Shown: piece after piece, positions 16,548 through 24,625 of the stretch
Numbering within the stretch: the first letter of the stretch is position 1
How the letters are laid out: the number at the start of each line of letters is the position of its first letter
Assembly (NCBI RefSeq): GCF_004570875.1
Contig: NZ_SPQK01000018.1
Coordinates: forward strand, 36,177-100,176
Reading direction: 5' to 3'
DNA length: 64,000 bases
DNA from: Blastococcus sp. CT_GayMR16
GTDB lineage: Bacteria; Actinomycetota; Actinomycetes; Mycobacteriales; Geodermatophilaceae
The notes under the pieces: model-generated
Databases searched by the model: none
Seen by the model: the letters and a program-made list of their open reading frames with translations, nothing else
What the model was told of the DNA's origin: nothing
Translations under genes and position numbers: made by a program

Positions 16548-17642
16548 GTGGGCATCGAGGTGACGCGGCGGCAGGTCCTCGACCTCCGGGTGCGCGCGCA
16601 GCAGCTGGACCGCCCCTCGGGGACCCTCGCCGACACCGCCGTGCTCGACATCGGGGTCCAGGACACCGGTGCCGACGGCGCGCTGTGGGCGCTGGCGATC
16701 CGCGGCGTGGACGCCCCGCCGGCCGGCAAGCTGGCCACCGTCTGGACGATCCGCGGTGCGCCGCACGTCTACCGCCGCAGCGACCTGGCCGCTGTCGCCA
16801 CCGCCACCGCACCCTTCTCCGACGCGGACGCCGGCAAGCGCATCTTCGACGCGTCCAAGCCCCTGAAGGCAGCGGGCATCCCGAACCTCGCCGGGCTCGA
16901 CGTGGTCGCCGACGCGATGCGGTCGATCGTCCGCGAGCCGATGGTCAAGGGGGAGATGTCCACGCGGCTGACAGTGGCGCTGCCCGAGCCCTACCTCCGC
17001 TTCTGCGTGCCGTGCAACGCCATCCACAGCTACGAGCAGCCGTTCCGCCTCGCTGCCCTGCGCGCCGGACTCGAGCTCGAGCCCGGCACCTCACCCCCGG
17101 TGCTGCGGCCGGTGCCCGGGCTGACTCCCGCCGAGGAGGTCCCCGACCGGCTGGACGTCGTCCGCGCGTACCTGCGACTGCTCGGCCCGGCCACGCCGCA
17201 GCACGTCGCGGGCTACCTCGACGCCCCGGTCAAGGACATCAAGGCCCGCTGGCCGGCCGACGCCGTCGAGGTGCTGGTGGACGGCGAGCGGCGGTGGCTG
17301 CTCGCCGACGACGTGGACCGCCTGGACGACGATCCTGCTCCCGCGACGCGACTGCTCGGCCCCTTCGACCTCTACCTGCAGGCCCGCGACCGGCCGCTGC
17401 TGGTGGACGACACCGCCCGCGCCAAGGACCTCTGGCGCGTGCTCGGCCGCCCGGGCGGCGTGCTCGTCGACGGCGAGATCGCCGGCACCTGGCGGGCGCG
17501 GAAGTCCGGTTCCGCCGTCGCCGTCTCCGTCGAGCTCTGGAGTCCGGTGCCGCCGGAGAACCGGACCGAGATCGGCGGGCAGGCCGAACGACTGGCCGCG
17601 TTCCGGGGCATCTCGCTGAAGAACCTCGAGATCACGGACTGA
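16548..17642 (+). CDS. Winged-helix DNA-binding domain protein (AlkZ/YcaQ-like, PF06224)
   Basis: A protein of 364 residues from GTG 16548. The order of conserved blocks fits the winged-helix family that contains the DNA cross-link glycosylases YcaQ and AlkZ: an N-terminal helical domain, LDVVRAYLRLLGPATPQHV with a Trp-rich strand (VLVDGERRWLL), and the C-terminal LLGPFDLYLQARDRPLLV and GGVLVDGEIAGTWRAR. Where active glycosylases have Gln-x-Gln, the N-terminal segment reads GVQDTGADGALW, so base excision is doubtful. It follows the MarR gene by 25 bases and may be co-transcribed. Confidence 0.8.
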   Translation: MGIEVTRRQVLDLRVRAQQLDRPSGTLADTAVLDIGVQDTGADGALWALAIRGVDAPPAGKLATVWTIRGAPHVYRRSDLAAVATATAPFSDADAGKRIFDASKPLKAAGIPNLAGLDVVADAMRSIVREPMVKGEMSTRLTVALPEPYLRFCVPCNAIHSYEQPFRLAALRAGLELEPGTSPPVLRPVPGLTPAEEVPDRLDVVRAYLRLLGPATPQHVAGYLDAPVKDIKARWPADAVEVLVDGERRWLLADDVDRLDDDPAPATRLLGPFDLYLQARDRPLLVDDTARAKDLWRVLGRPGGVLVDGEIAGTWRARKSGSAVAVSVELWSPVPPENRTEIGGQAERLAAFRGISLKNLEITD

Positions 17643-17676
17643 AGCCGCACCACTTCCCGAGGGGATATCTCATCGC

Positions 17677-17682
17677 TAAGGT
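17677..17682 (+). promoter_or_regulatory. -10 box candidate, leaderless hyuA
   Basis: TAAGGT lies 6 bases before ATG 17689. No Shine-Dalgarno sequence precedes the ATG, which fits a leaderless transcript. Confidence 0.4.
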
Positions 17683-17688
17683 ACCGGC

Positions 17689-19773
17689 ATGACTGAGCGC
17701 CGGGTCCGCATCGGCATCGACACCGGCGGGACGTTCACCGACGTCGTCGCCGTGGACGAGGAGACCGGTCAGACCACGACCACCAAGACACCGTCCACCC
17801 CGGCCGACCCGGCCGAGGGGTTCCTCAACGGCGTCCGCAAGGTCCTGGGCCTGATGGACATCTCCGACGACACAGCCGGGGCGACGATCTCTGCTGTCAG
17901 CCACGGGACGACGGTCGCGACCAACCAGCTGCTCGAGGGCAAGCTCGACCGCATCGGGTTCATCACCACCGAGGGCTACGAGTCGGTGCTGGAGATCGCC
18001 CGCCAGTCGGTGCCCGACGGGTACGGCAACAGCTACTTCTGGGTCAAGCCGCCGCGGATCGTGCCCGCCGACCTGGTGCGGACCGTGCGCGGCCGGCTCG
18101 ACCACACCGGCACCGAGGTGCGGCCGTTCGACGCCGACGACGCCCGCGCGGCCGCCCGCTTCTTCAGGGACGCCGGGATCACCACGATCGGCGTCTGCTT
18201 CCTGCACGCCTACGCCAACGACGCCCACGAGCAGCAGATGCTCGAGGTCATCCGTACCGAGCACCCCGGCGCCGTGGTGAGCATCTCGAGCGAGGTGCTG
18301 CGGGAGTACCGCGAGTACGAGCGCTCGGTCACCACGCTCGTCGACGCCGCGGTGAAGCCCAAGGTGGGCGCCTACGTCACGAACATCCGCACCCGCCTGG
18401 ACGAGATCGCCCCGGGCGTCCCCTTCTACGTCATGAAGAGCAACGGCGGCGTGCTGTCGGCCGGCGAGGTCGTTCACCAGCCGATCACCACGATGCTGTC
18501 CGGCCCCGCCGCCGGCGCGCTCGGCGCCGCGCTGATCGCCGGCACCGCCGGCTTCGACCGGGTGCTCACCTGCGACGGCGGCGGCACCTCGACCGACGTC
18601 ACGGTCGTCATCGACGGCGAGCCGGCGCTGACCACCGAGGGCTCGGTCGGCGACTTCCCGTCGAAGATCCCGATGATCGACGTCGTCACCGTCGGCGCGG
18701 GCGGCGGCTCGATCGCCTGGCTCTCCCCCGAGGGCACGCTCAAGGTCGGCCCCAAGTCGGCCGGCGCCGACCCGGGCCCCATGTGCTACCCGAACGGCGG
18801 CGACCAGCCGACCGTCACCGACGCCCACGTCACCCTCGGCCGGATCCCCCCGCACCTGCTGGGCGGGGAGATCCCGCTCTCGGTCGATGCCGCACGCACC
18901 GGCCTGGAGCAGCTCGGCGCGAAGCTCGACCTCACGCTGGAGCGCGTCGCCACCGGCATTCTCGAGATCTCCGCCTGGAACCAGGCCAACGCACTGCGCC
19001 AGGTCACGGTCGCCAAGGGTCTCGACGTCCGCGACTTCACGCTCACCACGTTCGGCGGCTCCGGCTCGCTGCTGGCCTGCCGGCTGATGGACATCCTCAA
19101 CCTGCCCCGCACGCTCGTGCCCCCGAACCCGGGCAACGTCAGCGCCTTCGGGCTGCTCACCGTCGACGTCCGCAACGACTACGTGCAGACCGTCGTCAGC
19201 AAGCACCTCGACCTCGACCTCGACCGCGTGCAGTCGGTGTTCGGCGAGCTGGAGGGCCGGGCGCAGGGGGCGCTGGACGGCGAGGGCTTCGGCCGCGACG
19301 AGCAGCGCATGCAGCGGACGGCGGACCTGCGCTACGTCGGCCAGGCATTCGAGGTGCGCGTGCCGGTCGCCGACGGCGAACTCGACCGTGCCTCGGCGGA
19401 GGATGTCGCCCAGGCGTTCCACGCCGCGCACCGCCAGCTCTACGGCTACGACTTCGCCACCGATCCGCGCCAGGCCGTGGAGTGGGTCAACCTGCGCGTG
19501 AGCGGGATCGGGCCGATCCGCCGTCCCGACCTGGTGGAGCTCGCACCCAAGGACGGCGGGACGGACCGGGCCGTCACGGGGTCGCGCCGGGTGTTCTTCG
19601 ACGACTGGATCGAGACGCCCACGTACAACCGGCCCGATCTCGGGCCCGGCGACGTGGTTCCCGGCCCCGCGATCATCGAGGAATTCGGCTCGACCGTCCC
19701 GGTGCACCCCGGCTTCGCCGTCACCGTCGACGCCTACGGCAACCTGCTGCTCACGAAGGAGTCGGCCCTGTGA
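17689..19773 (+). CDS. hyuA: Hydantoinase/oxoprolinase A subunit
   Basis: A protein of 694 residues, standard for HyuA. The N-terminal ATP-binding motif is RIGIDTGGTFTDVVAVDEET, and a second phosphate loop is CDGGGTSTDVTVV. ISAVSHGTTVATNQLLEGK and SGPAAGALGAALIAGT are the other conserved blocks. With HyuB it forms an ATP-dependent amidohydrolase acting on cyclic amides such as N-methylhydantoin, 5-oxoproline or caprolactam; acetone carboxylase beta subunits are relatives. The substrate cannot be read from sequence. It overlaps hyuB by 4 bases (GTGA). Confidence 0.92.
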   Translation: MTERRVRIGIDTGGTFTDVVAVDEETGQTTTTKTPSTPADPAEGFLNGVRKVLGLMDISDDTAGATISAVSHGTTVATNQLLEGKLDRIGFITTEGYESVLEIARQSVPDGYGNSYFWVKPPRIVPADLVRTVRGRLDHTGTEVRPFDADDARAAARFFRDAGITTIGVCFLHAYANDAHEQQMLEVIRTEHPGAVVSISSEVLREYREYERSVTTLVDAAVKPKVGAYVTNIRTRLDEIAPGVPFYVMKSNGGVLSAGEVVHQPITTMLSGPAAGALGAALIAGTAGFDRVLTCDGGGTSTDVTVVIDGEPALTTEGSVGDFPSKIPMIDVVTVGAGGGSIAWLSPEGTLKVGPKSAGADPGPMCYPNGGDQPTVTDAHVTLGRIPPHLLGGEIPLSVDAARTGLEQLGAKLDLTLERVATGILEISAWNQANALRQVTVAKGLDVRDFTLTTFGGSGSLLACRLMDILNLPRTLVPPNPGNVSAFGLLTVDVRNDYVQTVVSKHLDLDLDRVQSVFGELEGRAQGALDGEGFGRDEQRMQRTADLRYVGQAFEVRVPVADGELDRASAEDVAQAFHAAHRQLYGYDFATDPRQAVEWVNLRVSGIGPIRRPDLVELAPKDGGTDRAVTGSRRVFFDDWIETPTYNRPDLGPGDVVPGPAIIEEFGSTVPVHPGFAVTVDAYGNLLLTKESAL

Positions 19774-21644
19774 CCGAGTCTCAGAAGGTCGATGCCGACC
19801 CGGTGCTCGTCGAGATCGTCGCCGGCACGCTGGCGGCCATCGAGAAGGAGGTCGAGACCTCCATCGGCAGGACGTCGAGATCCCCCATGATTCGGGATGC
19901 CCACGACTTCCGGGCCGGGATCCACGACCGGCAGTTGCGCAAGCTGACCGGCCGCTCGTACTCGGCGCTCGTGCACCCGATTGTGCGCGACTACCCGATC
20001 GAGACGATGAACGTCGGGGACGTCTACTTCCACAACGACGTCTACCTCTCCGAAGGCGGCATCGGCCACCTGCCGGACCTGTGCGTCACGGTGCCGGTGT
20101 TCGCGGCCGACGTGGAGACCGGTGACCCCGTGGTCGTCGCGTTCATCCAGGCGTTCGGCCACCACGACGACATCGGCGGCGCCGTCCCCGGCTCGATGCC
20201 GTCGGCCGCGACCAGCGTGTACGAGGAGGGCCTGATGGTCCCCCCGATCAAGCTGTGGGACCGCGGCGTGCCCAACGAGTCCGCCCTGAAGATCATGACC
20301 CGCAACTCGCGGATGCCCGACTCGCTGGCGGCCGACCTCGACGCGGAGTGCTCGGCCTGCCTGGCCGGTGCACGCCGGCTCGGTGAGCTGTTCGACCGCT
20401 ACGGCGTGGCGGCTGTCGAGGCCTGCTTCGAGGCGATCCTGTCCAACTCCACCGAGGTCTACCGGCGCGAGATCCTCAGCCAGATCCCGGACGGCACCTA
20501 CGTCTGGGAGGACTACGCCGAGCACGACGGCGTGGAGGAGCCGCAGCTGCACCGCCAGCGGATCACGCTGATCATGGACTCCACCAAGGACGTCCCGCTG
20601 GTCATCGACTTCACCGGCACCGGCCCGCAGGCCAAGGGCCCGATCAACCACTGCGGCGACTACGCCGACGGCAACTTCCTCAAGAAGTGGCTGGCGCCGA
20701 TCCTGCGCAACCTGGCCGAGACGCCGGAGCGGATGGCCCAGCTCGACGTCAACGAGGGCGTCGTCCCGCTGATCGAGATGCGCTTCCCGGAGAAGGGCAC
20801 GCTGCTCACGCCGATCTTCCCGGCCCCCACCAACGCCCGGACGTTCGTCATCCTGCGGCTGCTCGGCGTCCTGGCCGGGGTGCTGGCCAAGGCGACCGGC
20901 GGCCGGATGCCCGCCGACCAGGAGACGATCCGCTACACCGGCGTCTACGGCACCGACGCAGGCGGCGAGTCCTACCTCATGCGGGAGGTGCTCGGCGGCG
21001 GCTCGGGCGGGCGCTACTACGCCGACGGCGAGGACACGATCCACGTCGTCCCCGACTCGCGGAACCTGCCCACCGAGTTCACCGAGGGGCGCTTCCCGCT
21101 GCGGGTGGAGCGGCTCGGGCTGGCGCTGGACTCCGGTGGCGCGGGGCGTTACCGCGGTGGCTGCGGCTACGAGAAGCACATCCGCGTGCTGCGCGACGCG
21201 CACTTCATGTCGATCGCCGACCGCTCGATCCTCGCCTGCTGGGGCGTCAAGGGCGGCAAGGCCGGGCGGCCGTTCCAGGTCACCGTCGACCCGGGCGGAC
21301 CGGACGAGCACGACGTCGACGCGCTCGCCGACGCCGAGCCGCTGAAGGCCGGCACGGTCGTCCGCATCCGGACGACGGGTGGCGGCGGCTGGGGCGACCC
21401 GCTCGACCGCCCGGTCGACGAGGTGCTGCGCGACATCGCCTGGCGCAAGGTGTCCGTCGAGGGCGCCCGGGCCGACTACGGCGTCGTGGTCACGGACGAC
21501 GGCACCGCGGACGTCGAGGCGACCGACGCGCTGCGGAACGAGCGGCGGAGCGTCCGCACGGGCGAGGAGCCGTTCTTCGACCGCGGCCCCGGCTACGCCA
21601 CGCTCTCCGGTGGCGCGACCTTCAACGAGTTCGACGTCCTGTAG
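19770..21644 (+). CDS. hyuB: Hydantoinase/oxoprolinase B subunit
   Basis: A protein of 624 residues from GTG 19770, preceded by GAAGGAG at a spacing of 8 bases and overlapping the hyuA stop. Typical HyuB blocks include MNVGDVYFHNDVYLSEGGIG, PDLCVTVPVF, a Gly-rich GGGSGGRYYADGED, RYRGGCGYEKHIRV, and TTGGGGWGDPLDRP near the C-terminus. It provides the metal-dependent hydrolytic half of the HyuAB complex. The C-terminal 60 residues (ALRNERRSVRTGEEPFFDRG) continue as in long forms. No transporter or carbamoylase is adjacent, so the pathway is unknown. Confidence 0.92.
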   Translation: MTESQKVDADPVLVEIVAGTLAAIEKEVETSIGRTSRSPMIRDAHDFRAGIHDRQLRKLTGRSYSALVHPIVRDYPIETMNVGDVYFHNDVYLSEGGIGHLPDLCVTVPVFAADVETGDPVVVAFIQAFGHHDDIGGAVPGSMPSAATSVYEEGLMVPPIKLWDRGVPNESALKIMTRNSRMPDSLAADLDAECSACLAGARRLGELFDRYGVAAVEACFEAILSNSTEVYRREILSQIPDGTYVWEDYAEHDGVEEPQLHRQRITLIMDSTKDVPLVIDFTGTGPQAKGPINHCGDYADGNFLKKWLAPILRNLAETPERMAQLDVNEGVVPLIEMRFPEKGTLLTPIFPAPTNARTFVILRLLGVLAGVLAKATGGRMPADQETIRYTGVYGTDAGGESYLMREVLGGGSGGRYYADGEDTIHVVPDSRNLPTEFTEGRFPLRVERLGLALDSGGAGRYRGGCGYEKHIRVLRDAHFMSIADRSILACWGVKGGKAGRPFQVTVDPGGPDEHDVDALADAEPLKAGTVVRIRTTGGGGWGDPLDRPVDEVLRDIAWRKVSVEGARADYGVVVTDDGTADVEATDALRNERRSVRTGEEPFFDRGPGYATLSGGATFNEFDVL

Positions 21645-21658
21645 CGGTTGCCTCTGCC

Positions 21659-21700
21659 ACGATCGTGCTCTGCTTACAGGTGTAAGCAGAGCACGATCGT
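21659..21700. repeat. Perfect 20-bp palindrome downstream of hyuB
   Basis: The arms 21659-21678 and 21681-21700 are exact reverse complements with only 2 bases between them. Each arm is about half A+T, far below the GC of the surroundings. It begins 14 bases after the hyuB stop and could act as a terminator, but the tiny loop, the absence of a T tract and the odd composition also fit a dispersed palindromic element or a protein-binding site. Confidence 0.75.
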
Positions 21701-21751
21701 CGTCGAGGGCACTGCATGGCCGCACACCCTCTAGCAAGGCAGGCTGATCCC

Positions 21752-21880
21752 ATGAGCGAGCCGCGCGAGGAGAACGACGAGCCGAACCTGCACCCCGGTC
21801 CGCGGGACGAAGGCGGGGAGGGCGGCATGGCCACCCGCGAGGTCGCCGCCAAGCGGGAGGACGCCGAGGACGACGACTAG
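21752..21880 (+). CDS. Small acidic protein, hypothetical
   Basis: A 42-codon frame starting ATG 21752, with AAGGCAGG about 9 bases upstream. The product is highly charged (MSEPREENDEPNLHPGP...; tail REDAEDDD) and has no hydrophobic core, so it would be a disordered peptide. Codon use is typical of real genes here (almost every third base G or C). The stop overlaps the stop of the convergent XRE regulator. Its short length leaves real doubt that it is expressed. Confidence 0.45.
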   Translation: MSEPREENDEPNLHPGPRDEGGEGGMATREVAAKREDAEDDD

Positions 21881-22656
21881 CGGAGTCCCCGGAGGAACTC
21901 CGCGGTCCCCGCATCCGCAGGCAGGAACGCCTCGATGCTGAGCTCGGCGGCGGTCAGGTCGACGGCGGTGCCGAACGTCGTCACCGTGCTGAGGAAGCTC
22001 AGGACGGCGTCCCCCGCCCGCAGCCGCAGCGGCACCGCGATGCCGTTCGGCGGAGACCGGTCAGCACCTCCGGGCAGCCCCGCGAGCTCCCGGTGGAGCG
22101 CGGCCAGCCCGGGGTCAGCGCTGGCGTGGGCCTCCCGCGCCAGCCGGTGCAGCACGTGCGCCCGCCACTGCGGCAGGTTGACGATCCGCGGTGCCAGGCC
22201 GTCGGGATGCAGGCTGAGCCGCAGCACGTTCGCCGGCGGCTGCAGCAGCTCCGGGGCCACGCCCTCGGTGAGCGGGGCGATGCCGCGGTTGCCGGCGACG
22301 AGGTTCCACGACCGGTCGATGACCACGGCAGGGAACGGCTCGTAGGCGGCCAGCACGAGGTCCAGCGCGGTCCGGACGGCGGACATGTCGGGGTCGTCGA
22401 GTCCGCGCCGCCCGTAGGCCGGCGCGAAGCCGGCGGCGAGCAACAGCTCGTTGCGCGCCCGCAGCGGCACCTCCATCTGCTCGGCGAGGTGCAGCACCAT
22501 CTCCCGGCTGGGCCGCGCGCGGCCCGTCTCGACGAAGCTCAGGTGCCGGCTGGACACCCCGGCGTCGCTGGCCAGATCCAGCTGGCTCAGCCGCCGGCGC
22601 TGCCGCCAGTCGCGCAGCAGCTCCCCCACGGCGGGACGCGTTCCGGTGCTGGTCAC
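21877..22656 (-). CDS. XRE-family regulator with MmyB-like ligand domain
   Basis: A protein of 259 residues from GTG 22656. The N-terminal helix-turn-helix reads RLSQLDLASDAGVSSRHLSF with the family motif ETGRARPSREMVLHLA. The C-terminal domain is of the MmyB type (PAVVIDRSWNLVAGN, NVLRLSLHPDGLAPRIVN), which binds a small hydrophobic ligand. These regulators commonly control a divergent neighbour, here a small membrane protein plus an NTF2-like gene, and a dyad lies in between. Adjacent convergent genes overlap by 4 bases at the stop. Confidence 0.92.
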   Translation of the reverse strand: MTSTGTRPAVGELLRDWRQRRRLSQLDLASDAGVSSRHLSFVETGRARPSREMVLHLAEQMEVPLRARNELLLAAGFAPAYGRRGLDDPDMSAVRTALDLVLAAYEPFPAVVIDRSWNLVAGNRGIAPLTEGVAPELLQPPANVLRLSLHPDGLAPRIVNLPQWRAHVLHRLAREAHASADPGLAALHRELAGLPGGADRSPPNGIAVPLRLRAGDAVLSFLSTVTTFGTAVDLTAAELSIEAFLPADAGTAEFLRGLR

Positions 22657-22692
22657 CCGGCAGACGCTAATTCCACGGCGGCCTGCTGTCGC

Positions 22693-22707
22693 TTACGCCG
22701 GAGGTAA
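22693..22707. promoter_or_regulatory. Operator candidate for XRE/MmyB regulator
   Basis: TTAC (22693-22696) and GTAA (22704-22707) flank a 7-base spacer, giving TTACGCCGGAGGTAA. It is centred in the 86-base region between the regulator start (22656) and the divergent membrane-protein start (22743), where an autoregulatory operator would be expected. Confidence 0.4.
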
Positions 22708-22742
22708 TCGACCGGCGCCCATGGCGCGAGCACGGTCGGGAC

Positions 22743-23165
22743 ATGACCACTTCCACCGCCGCCGCGAACGCGGCTCGCACCTCCGCCCCTGCGGACGGCC
22801 TGCTCCGGCTCGCCCTCCGCCTCGATGCCGCCGTCACCGGCCTGAACGGCGCCGCCTACCTGCTGGCCGCACCGCTCCTGGACAACCCGCTCGGACTGTC
22901 GGCGGGACTGCTCCGCGGTACCGGCGTCGTCCTGCTGGTGTTCGCGGGCGCGGTCTGGCTCGTGGGCAGCCGACGCCCGGTGGGCACCGCCGCCGTCCGG
23001 ACCGTGATCGTCCTGAATGTGCTCTGGGCCGTCGGCAGCGTCGTCCTCGCGCTCACCGACGCCGGCACACCCACTGCCGTCGGCGCGGTCTGGATCGTCC
23101 TGCAGGCCGTCGTCGTCACCGCATTCGCCGGCCTGCAGGTCGCCGGCCTGCGTCGCCGTTCCTGA
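22743..23165 (+). CDS. Small four-helix membrane protein, unknown function
   Basis: A protein of 140 residues with four hydrophobic helices at about 30-48, 55-75, 84-103 and 111-133, separated by short loops (GSRRPVGTAAVR between helices 2 and 3). No motif that would name a function is visible. It is divergent from the XRE/MmyB regulator and followed at 28 bases by the NTF2-like gene, so the two are probably one operon under that regulator. The helix pattern resembles small SPW/DUF-type integral membrane proteins. Confidence 0.8.
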   Translation: MTTSTAAANAARTSAPADGLLRLALRLDAAVTGLNGAAYLLAAPLLDNPLGLSAGLLRGTGVVLLVFAGAVWLVGSRRPVGTAAVRTVIVLNVLWAVGSVVLALTDAGTPTAVGAVWIVLQAVVVTAFAGLQVAGLRRRS

Positions 23166-23193
23166 CCCACCCCACCCGAAAGAGGAGAGACCC

Positions 23194-23562
23194 ATGACCG
23201 CCACGACCGACCTCGCCGACCGCTACCTCGCCGCGTGGAACGCGACCGATCCCGTCGCCCGGCGCACCGCGATCGCCGACCTGGTCACCGACGACGTCCG
23301 ATACACCGACCCGCTGGTCGAGGCCGAGGGGCGGGAGGCGTTCGACGCCACCGTCGCCGCCGTCCAGGAGCAGTTCCCCGGCTTCGTCTTCCGCCTCGCC
23401 GGCCCGGTGAACGCCCACCACGACCAGGTGCGCTTCAGCTGGGAACTGGGGCCGGCCGGGCAGCCGGCGCCCATCGCCGGGTTCGACGTAGCCGTCGTCG
23501 ACGCCCAGGGCCGCATCCGGACGGTCCTCGGCTTCCTCGACCGGGTCCCGATCGCCGCATGA
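23194..23562 (+). CDS. NTF2-like / SnoaL-like protein
   Basis: A 122-residue protein with the cone-shaped NTF2 fold pattern: LADRYLAAWNATDP at the N-terminus, LVTDDVRYTDPLVEAEGREA, then the beta strands RFSWELGPAG and IAGFDVAVVDAQGRI. Members are ketosteroid-isomerase-like enzymes or binding proteins. AGAGGAGAG precedes the ATG at good spacing. It lies downstream of a small membrane protein, probably under the XRE/MmyB regulator. The substrate is unknown. Confidence 0.88.
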   Translation: MTATTDLADRYLAAWNATDPVARRTAIADLVTDDVRYTDPLVEAEGREAFDATVAAVQEQFPGFVFRLAGPVNAHHDQVRFSWELGPAGQPAPIAGFDVAVVDAQGRIRTVLGFLDRVPIAA

Positions 23563-23566
23563 CAGA

Positions 23567-23601
23567 CCGCGGGCCGGTGGGCATCGCCCGCCGGCCCGCG
23601 G
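23567..23601. terminator. Bidirectional hairpin terminator
   Basis: A 16-bp GC-rich stem (one T-G wobble) pairs 23567-23582 with 23586-23601 around a 3-base loop. It fills the 40-base gap between the convergent NTF2-like gene and the membrane-protein gene. Confidence 0.85.
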
Positions 23602-23602
23602 C

Positions 23603-24625
23603 TCAGCAGCCGGACGGCGGCGTGAGGGCCGTGCGGAACTCCAGCCGGATGCCGGCGCCGCGGGGGATGAGGACCGCCGTGCCGGTCGCGCGGGTCCAGT
23701 CCGCGGCCACGAGCAGGTACTGGTTGCCCGCCTGGCGGATGAGCCGCAGTCCGTCGTACCGGAACCGGTACGCCGCCTCGGGATCGGCGCAGCGCACCTC
23801 GGTGACGCCAGTGACGTCGAAACTCATGCTCCGCTCGCTGTAGAGGACCGCGGCCGGCTGGAACGGCAGCGCGCGCTGCAGCTGCTCGGCCCGCCCGATG
23901 CCCACGCCGAAGGCGTAGGAGCCCACTGCCCAATACAGGCCGACGCTCACGAGCAGGAACGCCGCACCCCATTCGGCCAGCTCCGAGCTCGCCGACCGGC
24001 GAGGGGTGTTCCGCGTGATCCGGACCAGGCGCAGGGCGTACACGACGAGCAGCACCCCGATCGCGAGGCTGATGCCGCCCGCCTCGGAGTCGCCCCAGAA
24101 CAGCCGGACGCCGGTGAGCAGGTCGAGCAGTGCCAGCACGAGCAGGACCGCGCCGACCAGACCGGCGACCGGGGCGAGGGAGTGCAGGACGCGGTGCCGC
24201 TCACCGGTCGAGAGCCGGCTCAGCACGAACCGGTGCAGCCACACCAGCAGCAGGGCCAGGACGCAGGCGCCGGCCAGGGGGACGAACAGCCCGTCGGCGC
24301 CGACGATCAGGAAGTCGGTCGTGCTCAGGTCGAGCACCGTGAAGTTGACGCCGAAGTGCCGGAAGTAGCCGGCCGAGTGCAGGCGCCCGAACTGGAAGAG
24401 CAGCGCGGTCAGCAGGGTCGCGGGTGCGACCACCTCGCCGGCCACCTTGACCAGCCGGGGCAGTGCCTCCGTCGCGTCGAGCCCGTCGTCGTCCGTCGGG
24501 GGTTCCGGCGGCGCCGCCGCGAGGGGAACGTCCTCGACTGCCGTCGCCCCCGAGGACGTGGTCTCCCCGGGAGGCGGGGGCTGCCCGTCGGGGGACGCCT
24601 GCGCAGCGGTCTCGGTCGCCGTCAT
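23603..24625 (-). CDS. Membrane protein of unknown function
   Basis: A protein of 340 residues. A Pro/Thr/Glu-rich cytoplasmic N-terminus of about 60 residues is followed by hydrophobic helices at about 66-84, 107-128, 148-170, 185-205 and 215-240. A soluble C-terminal domain of about 90 residues ends in a pair of beta-like stretches (QYLLVAADWTRATGTAVLI) and CADPEAAYRFRYDGLRLI. I do not recognise a family. Its ATG at 24625 overlaps the stop of the upstream lipoprotein gene (ATGA), so the pair is translationally coupled and the products may form one envelope complex. Confidence 0.8.
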   Translation of the reverse strand: MTATETAAQASPDGQPPPPGETTSSGATAVEDVPLAAAPPEPPTDDDGLDATEALPRLVKVAGEVVAPATLLTALLFQFGRLHSAGYFRHFGVNFTVLDLSTTDFLIVGADGLFVPLAGACVLALLLVWLHRFVLSRLSTGERHRVLHSLAPVAGLVGAVLLVLALLDLLTGVRLFWGDSEAGGISLAIGVLLVVYALRLVRITRNTPRRSASSELAEWGAAFLLVSVGLYWAVGSYAFGVGIGRAEQLQRALPFQPAAVLYSERSMSFDVTGVTEVRCADPEAAYRFRYDGLRLIRQAGNQYLLVAADWTRATGTAVLIPRGAGIRLEFRTALTPPSGC

